Assembly (NCBI RefSeq): GCF_003171515.1
Contig: NC_089394.1
Span: forward strand, 1,364,001 to 1,428,000
Direction: 5' to 3'
Origin: Pyrenophora tritici-repentis
Taxonomy: Eukaryota > Ascomycota > Dothideomycetes > Pleosporales > Pleosporaceae
Length of the DNA stretch: 64,000 nt
Shown: in pieces, positions 9,213-17,369 of the stretch
Position numbering within the stretch: the stretch's first letter is position 1
Layout of the letters: each line of letters opens with the position of its first letter
Notes under the pieces: model-generated
What the model saw: only the letters and a program-made list of their open reading frames with translations
What the model was told of the DNA's origin: nothing
Databases searched by the model: none
Program-made: the position numbers and the translations under genes

Positions 9213-12200
9213 AAGGCCGAAAGATTACGGACGTAGACGCCGCGCTCACTACCATCGCACGGAGTGGGACAGCCGAGCACACGTACCCTCTCGCACGATC
9301 ATTCATTCTCGATTCAGGAGCGACGTGCCACATCACAAACAATCCAGATCGGATATACAACTACCGCCCGTCATCATTAGGAGACTACATATGGGCTGGT
9401 AGTATAAAGATTTGGATACGGGGATACGGGACCACAGACATCACGCTGCAACATCAGCATGGGACAACAAAGCTAGTGCTGCGAGATGTGGCAATCTGCC
9501 CAGAGATCGTATGCAATCTAGTGTCCTTCCGACTGCTACGGCAGAGAGGAATCTGGTGGGATACCAAATCAAACCCAACTAACCTACGAGGACCAGACGA
9601 TCAAGTTATTGGCAACCTCTCAGAAACCTTTGGCCAGTGGGTATTAGAGTACAGTCCTCTACCCAGGCATTTGTCCATACAAGAGCCATCACAACACGCA
9701 CGCAGAGAGGACCAAAGAAGGCTTCAGCGATGCTATGGCACAAGAGACTCGGCCACCCAGGACCAGCAGCAATCGAGCATCTCGTGCAGCAGTCTGAGGG
9801 GGTGCGAGTTCAAGGGGTGACGACAGTACAATGCGACTCCTGCGGAAGAGCCAAGTCCAAGAGACAGATACGACGCCTACCACGAACAAACGACGAAGGC
9901 CCAGGAGAGCGACTTGCTATCGACTTCCATACATACGAAGTCCAGGCGATCACAAAAGAGAAGAGCCAAATGCTCATTACCGATCGTTTCTCAGGCCTCC
10001 AATGGGACCTATACTTTACCGACAACCGGACAGCCAAGTCCATTATCCGGCTGCTCACAACTTTCTTCTTATTTATGAAGAACCATTACAACATATCCGT
10101 TAAGACCATAGAGTCTGACAACGAGATCACAACTGTTAAGCCAGATGTCGAGCGATGGCTGGCAACACAGGGCATCAGAGTCGAGCCCTCAGCCCCAGAC
10201 ACACAGGCACAAAACGGTGGAGCCGAGCGCTCAGGGGGTAAACAAGGAGAAGGCACGCGCAATGCGACTTGACGCCAATCTCTCTTGGGAACTGTGGCCA
10301 GAAATCACTCGAGCCGCAGTCTATCTCTACAACAGAACCCCAAACTACAACAATCACTGGAAGACACCATACGAAGTCTTCTTCACACGAGTAGCTTTCA
10401 GCAACGGAATAGTCACATCTCTCCGAAAACCAAACCTCACTCACCTTAAGGCATATGGCTGCAAAGCTTTCGCCATGACAGACGACACCCACAGAGGGAA
10501 GTCGCGCCTACAACGCCTCGACCCAAAGGCATGGATCGGATACCTAGTCGGATACCGGTCATCAAACATCTACCGAATCTGGATACCGTCACTCGCCAAA
10601 GTGATGAGCACTAGAGACGTCGTCTTCGACGAACAGTCAATTTTCGATGGCAAAACCGAAGACCTAATGGACAACCTCATGCACAATACGCTAGAAGAAA
10701 TCGCGACACACGTGAGGACCATTGAGCTGCCAACACCAGCGCAGCAACCAGAGACGGAGTCCTTCTATGAGGACAGTCCACCGGAGGAGTCACTCGCTCA
10801 GGACAGCGAGGGCGACCAGCCAGGATACTATCAAGGGAGAAAAATCCGGGACAGCTACCCGACACCTCCGGCGACACCGCCACCCGCAGCGTTGCTCGCG
10901 CGGCTAATGGCAGGAGCATCGCTAGATGAGAAGGATCGACAAGGAACCCCTAAGACTGCCCCATGGGCAGCAGCGTTCATGGCGGGTACCCAGGCCGGAA
11001 AGGTTGGAGAATACAGAGGAGTAGCTATGGACAAGGCTGCGATTGTGAGAATGCTCGCCAAAGGCTTGAAGCCCCATCGCAGCCAGCTACCACCTCTGCC
11101 AACATGCCGAACTAAGCTTGAGGACCACCCAATGGGAGAACTATTCAAAGAAGCAGAACAGTCCCATCTAGCAAGCCACTATCAAATGAACTCATGGACA
11201 GAGTTCCCCATAAAGAAAATCAAGCAAACAGGACAACAAATCCTGGGCTGCATGTGGGTATACACCTACAAACTTGACAAGCATCACCGACTACTCAAGT
11301 GCAAGGCACGACTAGTCGTCCGCGGTGATCAGCAGCGAAACATCACATCGCAAGACACCTACGCGGCAACACTCGCAAGCCGGTCGTTCCGAATGCTAAC
11401 CGCAATTGCGGCAAAGTACGACCTAGAGCTCAAACAGTACGACGTGGCAAACGCCTTCGTGCATGCGACAATAGACCGAGAAGTATTCATGAGAATGCCA
11501 CGCGGCCATCAGAAGCCAGGCACTATACTTAAGCTCAACAAGGCATTGTATGGACTGCGCATATCCCCGCTCCTCTGGCAGAAAGAGTTCACAGGCACTC
11601 TCAAAGAACTCGGGTTCCAGGAAGTACCGCACGAACCCTGCTGTCTCATCAAAGACGGCATCATTATCTTCTTCTACGTGGACGACATCATACTCGCATA
11701 CCACAAAGACATGGAGCAATCCGCCCAGCAGGCAATTGCCCGCCTCCAGGACAGATACCTCTTTACTGGGGGAAACGACTTACAATGGTTCCTCGGCGTC
11801 GAGATTATCCGAGACCGAAAGGCGCGGACGATCCAGCTATCGCAGGCGGCCTACGCAGACAAGATCAGCAGACTGGCCGACCGTACCGACATTAGACACG
11901 ACACGCCGATGGCGACTGCCGAACTACTACCAAGAGACGGCCTCGCCTCCCCATCAGAGATCAACAAATACCAGCGCAAGATAGGCTCGCTCCTCTTCGC
12001 AGCCGTGACCACTAGACCAGACATCGCCTTTGCGACGTCGCGGCTCGCCCGCTTTCTCTCCAACCCAGGACCGGAGCACCATGACGCTGCCGACCGAGTC
12101 CTCCAATATCTACTAGCGACAAAGCACCTCGCGCTACAACTCGGAGGAGGCGCTGGACTACAGATAGCCAGCGATGCTTCCTTTGCCGACAATACCCTAG

Positions 12201-12712
12201 ACAGGAAGAGCTCACAGGGCTACGCGATCAAGCTCTTCAATGGACTCATCGCATGGAAAGCTAACAAACAAGACACTGTCACAACATCAACGACAGAAGC
12301 CGAGCTCCTCGCTCTATCTCAAGTAGCCAAGGAAGCTCTATTCCTGTCCCGTCTCCTCAAGGAGCTGAATATCCAGCTTGACACCCCTAGTATCACTATT
12401 CAATGCGACAACAAACAGACTATTCGCCTAGTCACCGAGGAGGTCTCAAAGCTTCAAACCAAACTCAGACATGTCGACATACACAATCACTGGATCAGAC
12501 AGGAGGTGTCGACAGGCCGGATCTCCGTAGAGTACATACCTACCGCGGATATGATCGCCGACGGTCTCACCAAATCATTGCCACCAAACAAATGGCCAGA
12601 ATTCCTAGAACAACTAGGACTAGTCCCCGCTAAGGAAATCCTGGCGAGAAACTCGGCACCGCTCGAAGAAATTCAAGAGAAACTTGAAAATCTCGTGGTA
12701 AGCCTTGAGTAG
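9209..12712 (+). CDS. pol: Copia A Pol: protease, integrase, reverse transcriptase, RNase H (two frameshifts)
   Basis: Pol begins in the Gag frame after the UGA. Protease carries FILDSGATCHI. Integrase shows the zinc-binding LWHKRLGHPG...CDSCGRAK region, then AIDFHTYE, ESDNEI and QAQNGGAERSGG. RT shows LKQYDVANAFVHA and FFYVDDIILAY, and RNase H shows ASDASFADN and STTEAELLALS. Two frame changes relative to copia B occur near 9645-9663 and near 10240 (after a run of five G, where bases are missing). The remainder is open to the stop at 12712. These lesions contrast with the identical LTRs: the copy may have been mobilised in trans, or the indels may be sequencing errors. Confidence 0.88.
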
Positions 12713-12762
12713 GACTAAGTGCCCAGCTTGCAAGCGTGAAGAGCGTCCAAGCTGAAGGGGTG

Positions 12763-12979
12763 TGTCAGATAATAGCACTGTTGAAGATGAGAGCGTACAG
12801 ACGCTGGGTTAGACTAGCGCGACCCGGCATCTGAGAGAGCCAATCGGATCACAGGAAGGCTTGGCACCCCCCAGGTGTGCCCACAACCGTAGACAGAACC
12901 AAAAACACAATCAATAATCAATATCATCACGATCATTACCCATTTCATCAGTATTCCAGATAAGAGTGAATATCTGACA
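12763..12979 (+). repeat. Copia A 3' LTR
   Basis: Identical by eye to 7670-7886. It is preceded by the purine tract at 12751-12762 and followed by the GATTT duplication at 12980-12984. Confidence 0.95.
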
Positions 12980-13142
12980 GATTTATGGATCTTGCTGTTG
13001 CGTAGTTGTCGTTGGTAGTTAGCCATGGCTCTTGAATTGCAATTATATCAGCTTTAAGTTCAACTGCAAGTTGCAGTGTAGACTCAGTCGCTGTAATGCT
13101 CTTGTTGAGATTGACTTGGAGGATCCTAATGTTGTTCAACAT
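12980..13142 (-). CDS. LINE-2 ORF2, 5' part: start of the endonuclease domain
   Basis: The first 54 codons of ORF2, starting at the ATG at 13142 (minus). It encodes the start of the apurinic-like endonuclease: IRILQVNLNKS (metal-binding Asn) and IIAIQEPW (catalytic Glu). The frame is cut after ARSIN by copia A and continues exactly at 7664. The ATG shares its A with the ORF1 stop (TAATG), so ORF2 is probably translated by termination-reinitiation. Confidence 0.88.
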
Positions 13143-13144
13143 TA
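13140..13144 (-). promoter_or_regulatory. UAAUG stop/start overlap between LINE-2 ORF1 and ORF2
   Basis: On the minus strand the ORF1 stop TAA (13144-13142) and the ORF2 ATG (13142-13140) share one A. This arrangement couples downstream translation to termination in some LINEs (SART1 of silkworm is the known UAAUG case). Confidence 0.75.
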
Positions 13145-14593
13145 AAATCCTGCGGGGATGCTCTTTGTTACTGCTTGGTAGAGTTCGCACTCTTTGCTGT
13201 TTGCAAAGTGGGGCTCTTTGCAGTTACTACAGTGGGGGAGTGTATGGTTGCAGGGTTTTCCTTTTGTATTACACACTGAGCATTTGTGTGTTGTAGTTGC
13301 ATGTTCTTCTCCGCACAAATTGCATGCTGGTTGGTTTCGGCATCTAGTGGCTGGGTGGCCAAATTGTTGGCAGTTTAGGCATTGGGTAGATGCTGCTATA
13401 GGCTTAAACTTTTCGGTGAAGAGAGTTTGTCCAAGGATTGTAATTCTACCACCAAGTCTGGCTGCGTCTTCGGCTGTTTTGAATGCTATTACAATAGAGC
13501 TGTTCTTCTTGTTTTGCCATTCTCTTGATATCCAGTATGGGTTGCCAGTAATTTGTAGTCCGTTGTTGTATGCTGGGATTTCTGTGTGGAGTATCTCTAG
13601 TGTCTCTGCTCCCTCCCATTCTGTTGGCACATTATGTACTACTACTTTCGTCCATGATTCTAGTAGTTGTACATTCTTTAGCTCAAACTTTTGATGCCAT
13701 ATATGCTTGTGTTGGACTAGGTATTCTCCTGAGTAGGTTGGAGTGGTTGTTAGAATAATATTGTTCTTTCTACTTGTTGTTACTTCCTTCACTACTGGGT
13801 CTTTGATGCCGCCCTTTGTGAACTCTTCGTTGATTAGGTCTCTAATCTGGAGTGGTGTGTGAGACGTAGGCTGGGTAAGCGTAAGGACTGCTTGGTAGTA
13901 GCTTGCTGGCTTTTTGTTTGTCTTCTTTTTTGTAGACACTGTAGTCCATGTGTTTCCGTTGTTCTGGGCGGCTACGCTAGCGTATGATGTCTTGTTTTGT
14001 TGGGTGTTTTGGGTGTTTTGGGTGTTTTGGATGTTCTGGGTGTTCTGGTTGTTTGGTTTTTCTTGGTTGTTTGGGTTTTGTGGTCCAGTTGCGGCATTAA
14101 CAGCTTTCTTTAGTGTCTTTGTAGCTTGTTGGGAGGCGCTTGTAAGCGTTGCAGTCTGGTACGCAAGCTGTGCTGTAAACTTCTCAGTCATTTGCTGCGT
14201 AACCCTGCCTAGTTCCGTAAAGTCTCTAAAGACGTCCAGTAGTTGTAGTAGTTTGTTTTGGGATAGATGGGATTCGGCCATAGTAGATGCTTGTAGAATT
14301 AGGTCCCTTGCCCAGAAGATTGCTTGGGTTGAGTCCTTTGCTCTTGGTTTCTTTTCTTGGCTGTTCTGGAATGGGTTTCTCTCTCTTGTAGTTATCTCTG
14401 GGGAGAATGCCGCTGGTCTTTTATTTAGTGGTGGCTGAATAATTAACCTTGGTGTTTCTTGGGTGGTCTGCTCGATGGGTGTTGTTGGGTTGTCTTGGTG
14501 CCTTTCGTCGGTCTCCATTTCGTCGTCCAGTGTGCTTGAGGTCCGGAGGTCTTCTGGTAGCTGGACTACGATAGTGTCGCTATCTGGGGCCAT
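13142..14593 (-). CDS. LINE-2 ORF1: Gag-like nucleic-acid-binding protein
   Basis: 483 aa from the first in-frame ATG (14593); the frame is open further upstream to 14719 but only with a GTG. Such ORF1 proteins coat the LINE RNA. The N-terminal half is charged and rich in T and Q. A low-complexity Asn/Gln/Thr stretch with a repeated NTQ pattern lies near the middle. The C terminus carries three CCHC-like knuckles: CLNCQQFGHPATRC, CNLCGEEHATTTHKC and a CSVC...HCSNC group. The stop TAA overlaps the ORF2 ATG by one base. No lesion was seen. Confidence 0.88.
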   Translation of the reverse strand: MAPDSDTIVVQLPEDLRTSSTLDDEMETDERHQDNPTTPIEQTTQETPRLIIQPPLNKRPAAFSPEITTRERNPFQNSQEKKPRAKDSTQAIFWARDLILQASTMAESHLSQNKLLQLLDVFRDFTELGRVTQQMTEKFTAQLAYQTATLTSASQQATKTLKKAVNAATGPQNPNNQEKPNNQNTQNIQNTQNTQNTQQNKTSYASVAAQNNGNTWTTVSTKKKTNKKPASYYQAVLTLTQPTSHTPLQIRDLINEEFTKGGIKDPVVKEVTTSRKNNIILTTTPTYSGEYLVQHKHIWHQKFELKNVQLLESWTKVVVHNVPTEWEGAETLEILHTEIPAYNNGLQITGNPYWISREWQNKKNSSIVIAFKTAEDAARLGGRITILGQTLFTEKFKPIAASTQCLNCQQFGHPATRCRNQPACNLCGEEHATTTHKCSVCNTKGKPCNHTLPHCSNCKEPHFANSKECELYQAVTKSIPAGF

Positions 14594-14817
14594 TTTAGCC
14601 TCTCTGTTGTCTTGTTGTTGTTGTTTCTTGGCTTGGTCTGTGCGTTTGCTTCTGAAAGTTCGGACGCGTCGCGTTTGGGGTACTAGACTCCTTGTATCTC
14701 CACAACCACGCGGCTGCACGGCTTGGGAGTAGTCGGAATCTATTTCTTTCGATGGATATAGTTGGTTTCTGATGGAGTTTCACGTGTTCGGAAAAAACTC
14801 GAAGTTGTGTGTGGGAT
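14594..14817 (-). repeat. LINE-2 5' UTR
   Basis: Sequence between the 14-bp target duplication (14818-14831) and the ORF1 ATG. It is the presumed site of an internal promoter; no specific box could be recognised. Confidence 0.5.
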
Positions 14818-14961
14818 GAGAAGTCATCGATAAATCTTCGGTAGAAGTTCGCAAAGCCAAGGAAGGCTCGTACATCCTTAACGTTGTTTAGGTATTCCTA
14901 GTCCGTTATAGCTTGTACCTTCTTGAGATCCATTCGTACCCTGTTGGTGCTAATCACGTAG
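14818..14961 (-). pseudogene. Ty3/gypsy pol relic, RT end (between LINE-2 and the SINE)
   Basis: The minus-strand translation reads YVIS...RVRMDLKKVQAI, then a stop, then KDVRAFLGFANFYRRFID, the classic end of gypsy RT and start of the tether region. The order continues from 15520-15805 and into 3506-3703. It includes the right LINE-2 duplication (14818-14831) and the left SINE duplication GCTAATCACGTAG (14949-14961). Confidence 0.82.
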
Positions 14962-15519
14962 TAGTAGTAGTAGTAGTAGTATCCATTAACGTCCTTTTTC
15001 AGTCAGAGACTATGTAGGACGGTGGCCTAGGGCCGTTTGACTAGTTTTTTCCCTCTATACCCGTAGGATTTCGTTTCTTTGGTCGAGTTTGACTATGGGG
15101 GTTTGGGTTTTTTGCTTCTATACAGGAAAGAGAGAGAGACCTTGTAATAGACACCCGTTTATCTCCACCTTTGTGACCAATCCCTTTGCTATAATAACCC
15201 CGTGCTCCTAAGACTGAAAAAAACCTCGTAGGGGAAAAAGTCATGGGACCTTGAACGTTTGTTGTATATAGCGGCAGTTGCGGCATATTTTCGTCTCGGC
15301 GGTACTTTGTGGCTCGGTTGTACGGCGGCGGCTAGCGTTAAGCGTGCGGGGTATTGGTGAAAAACTTTCCAGGTTTCGAAAGGAGCCGTTCGATGTTTTT
15401 TGGTAAAGCTAGAATAATAGAATTATTATAGCGGTGAGGGGAGAAGGATTCGAACCTTCAACCTCTGCGAGCAAGCTAGCAGAAGCAACCAGGCGCACTA
15501 CCACTGCGCCATCCCCCCT
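14962..15519 (-). mobile_element. tRNA-headed SINE with a LINE-2-type 3' end
   Basis: A 558-bp insertion in the gypsy RT relic, flanked by a perfect 13-bp duplication GCTAATCACGTAG (14949-14961 and 15520-15532). Read on the minus strand it starts with a tRNA-like head (15518-15434). This has an A box TGGCGCAGTGGT (15511-15500), a B box GGTTCGAATCC (15456-15446), a T-arm GAAGG/CCTTC and a foldable acceptor stem. An unrelated body follows. It ends with the hairpin shared with LINE-2 (15020-14991) and a (CTA)n tail at the 3' end. RNA polymerase III promoter boxes, no credible protein and a LINE-derived 3' end together define a SINE. The donor tRNA is unresolved because the anticodon arm is atypical. 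Confidence 0.82.
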
Positions 15520-15805
15520 GCTAATCACGTAGCTAAGGTAGACGACTTCGTTCTTGTAAAACTCGCATTTGTCGATATTAAGCTGTAGTCTAGCCTCCTT
15601 TAAAGCGTTAAGGACTGATCGGACGTGTTCTTGGTGTTCGTGTAGGTTCTCGCTGTAGATTAGAATATCATCGAGATACGCTGTACAGAAGATGTCTAGG
15701 TACGGGCGCAGTACATCGTTCACAAAGTGCTAGAACGTGCTTAGGGCATTGGCTAGCCTAAATGGCATCACTAAGTATTCGAACAGGCCGTATCGGGTTT
15801 AGAAG
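15520..15805 (-). pseudogene. Ty3/gypsy pol relic, RT palm segment
   Basis: The minus-strand translation gives TRYGLFEYLVMPFRLANALS, then a stop, then a stretch with the catalytic AYLDDILIYS, QEHVRSVLNAL and KCEFYKNEV. This is the gypsy RT order. It breaks at the SINE and resumes at 14961. Its 5' side is cut by the copia B LTR at 15806. Stops and missing segments show it is an old, dead copy. Confidence 0.85.
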
Positions 15806-15967
15806 TGTCAGATAGCAGGCGTGTCGAGCCGAAAGTGCCGACACCGCTAGCTAATAACGGGTTAGCGTCTTAACAGAACAAAACTCTCAGCGCGCACCTT
15901 AGAACAGACACGAAGAATCAATCATGAACATCCATCACTTTTGTGCAATATCTTATCTAATCTGACA
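15806..15967 (+). repeat. Copia B 5' LTR
   Basis: 162 bp with TGTCAG...CTGACA ends. It pairs with 21069-21233, from which it differs mainly near its 3' third. Confidence 0.9.
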
Positions 15968-15981
15968 ATTAAGAGTCTCAC
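15968..15981 (+). other. Copia B primer binding site (tRNA-Lys half)
   Basis: ATTAAGAGTCTCAC directly after the LTR, identical to copia A and C and complementary to the tRNA-Lys(CUU) anticodon arm. Confidence 0.75.
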
Positions 15982-16012
15982 TGCCTCTATAAAGAGCAAC
16001 GAACACGCAATA

Positions 16013-17365
16013 ATGACGATAAACCAGAACCAGAGGGACGCGACAGTTATCCTAACCGACTCGAGCAAATGGATCCCCTGGTACCGCCAAATCAAGATGC
16101 AATGCGAAGCCCTAGAGATCTGGGACATTGTAGATCCAGCGGGCAACACACAGCCTCGTACAAAGCCGACCGAACCTCTCCCTCCACTCGTATCCGACTA
16201 TGAACCAGCCGCTGCTCTGAGAAATACATCATCAGCTCCATCCTCCTCTACACGAACCGCGAGAGCCAATGCCCGAGCGCCTACACAAGATACAGTTGAC
16301 ATAGTCAACCCTGCTGTTCAAACTCCAGCCATACCAGCTCGATACTCAGAACTCTCAGCGGAGGGGAAGGAGGCATACGATGGGGACTCAAGGGAATTCA
16401 AGATGGTTTTTGAATCATACAAAATACGCGAACGAAACTATCGAGACGAACGCACAAACATTGCGGCAATGATCAGACACCTGAATGCAACAGTTAGCCC
16501 ACACCTCCAAGTGAGCTGCTTTGAGGAACATGGAACTCTCCGCACCTGGATCACAAACCTCCAGGTAGCAGTTGGAGTAGACCTCGACGATGAGATCAGA
16601 AGGGTACGAGAGAGGTACCACGATTCCTTGAGACCTATGAGAAGCCCGCAAAATTGGGAATCATGGCTCAGCGAATACGACCAAGCTGCAACTCGCGCCG
16701 AAGCCCTAAAGATAGGGGACGTGATACAAAGCAAGCTGGTTGTGGACGACTTCCTAAAAGCAGTCTCTAAGATTGCCCCAGCATGGATGGCAACATTCAC
16801 TGGAGCGGGAAGCGACCGGAACAATATAGAAAGAAGGCAGATGATGAAACTCTTCCGCGAACATATGAGCCTAGCTCACCCAACACGAGGCAAATCAAGA
16901 AGTGCCTTTATGACGGGTGAAGCAGCCTACGCGGCGAGCGGTGAATCCGACTCGAACACACAGGGGGACGCCTCAAGTGTGCAAATTAGAGCGCCATCTA
17001 CCAACCCTAGCCAGGGAAACCAAAGGCAAACAAACAAACGCAAAATGAATGCACCTGGCAACAAGTCCAAGCAATTCCAGAAAAGGAATACAGCAGAAGC
17101 TGGCGATATATGTCCTGCTTGTGAACAACGCCATGACATCAGTAGCTGCTACTATGTCAACCCAACTTTGGAGACCCCAGATTGGTTCAAACCGAACAAA
17201 CACATCACAAAGCTGGTACAGTACAAACTTCAGCATGATGCAGACTTACAAAGAATAATACAGGAAACAAACCTGGAAACGAAGCGACCACGCCTAACTA
17301 CGGCATCACGATCGATTACACCCTACATCAAGACATCACAAACACCGGACTCAGTCACTGATTGA
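16013..17365 (+). CDS. gag: Copia B Gag polyprotein
   Basis: 450 aa from the first ATG after the primer site (an open frame starts earlier, within the LTR, without an ATG). It resembles copia A Gag (DATVILTDSSKWIPW; RERYHDSLRPM; LFREHM). A zinc knuckle CPACEQRHDISSC (CX2CX3HX4C) lies near the C terminus. It ends in TGA (17363-17365) followed by CTAG, with an open frame continuing into pol. Confidence 0.9.
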   Translation: MTINQNQRDATVILTDSSKWIPWYRQIKMQCEALEIWDIVDPAGNTQPRTKPTEPLPPLVSDYEPAAALRNTSSAPSSSTRTARANARAPTQDTVDIVNPAVQTPAIPARYSELSAEGKEAYDGDSREFKMVFESYKIRERNYRDERTNIAAMIRHLNATVSPHLQVSCFEEHGTLRTWITNLQVAVGVDLDDEIRRVRERYHDSLRPMRSPQNWESWLSEYDQAATRAEALKIGDVIQSKLVVDDFLKAVSKIAPAWMATFTGAGSDRNNIERRQMMKLFREHMSLAHPTRGKSRSAFMTGEAAYAASGESDSNTQGDASSVQIRAPSTNPSQGNQRQTNKRKMNAPGNKSKQFQKRNTAEAGDICPACEQRHDISSCYYVNPTLETPDWFKPNKHITKLVQYKLQHDADLQRIIQETNLETKRPRLTTASRSITPYIKTSQTPDSVTD

Positions 17366-17369
17366 CTAG
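17363..17369 (+). promoter_or_regulatory. Gag/pol readthrough stop UGA-CUA-G (copia B)
   Basis: TGACTAG, the same seven bases as at the copia A junction. The next codons (L D G R E I S R L D E G M M K) run open into protease. Confidence 0.7.

Larger units (their letters stand above)
7670..12979 (+). mobile_element. Copia A: Ty1/copia LTR retrotransposon inside LINE-2
   Basis: Complete 5310-bp element with identical 217-bp LTRs (7670-7886 and 12763-12979), each starting TGTCAG and ending CTGACA. The primer binding site starts at 7887, and the purine tract GCTGAAGGGGTG ends at 12762. It is flanked by GATTT duplications. Gag and pol lie in one frame separated by one UGA; pol has two further frameshifts. 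Identical LTRs indicate a young insertion. It interrupts the endonuclease domain of LINE-2 ORF2. Confidence 0.95.
3704..14817 (-). mobile_element. LINE-2: full-length Tad1/I-like non-LTR retrotransposon, split by copia A
   Basis: A complete two-ORF LINE on the minus strand, about 5.8 kb once copia A (7670-12979) and its 5-bp duplication are removed. Order on the minus strand: 5' UTR (14817-14594), ORF1 (14593-13142), ORF2 (from 13142, resuming after copia A at 7664, to 3961), 3' UTR, then an (AAT)n tail at 3704-3726. The element is bounded by a perfect 14-bp target duplication, GAGAAGTCATCGAT, at 3690-3703 and 14818-14831, inside the gypsy relic. Both ORFs are open, so it was probably intact when copia A landed in its endonuclease domain. 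Confidence 0.92.

Noticed and set aside
15041..15286. Minus-strand 81-aa ORF inside the SINE
   Set aside because: Lies in the SINE body; low-complexity sequence and no motif. SINEs do not encode proteins.
15434..15518. A functional host tRNA gene
   Set aside because: The A and B boxes and T-arm are good, but no standard anticodon arm forms and the sequence sits at the 5' end of an insertion with target duplications. It is the SINE head.
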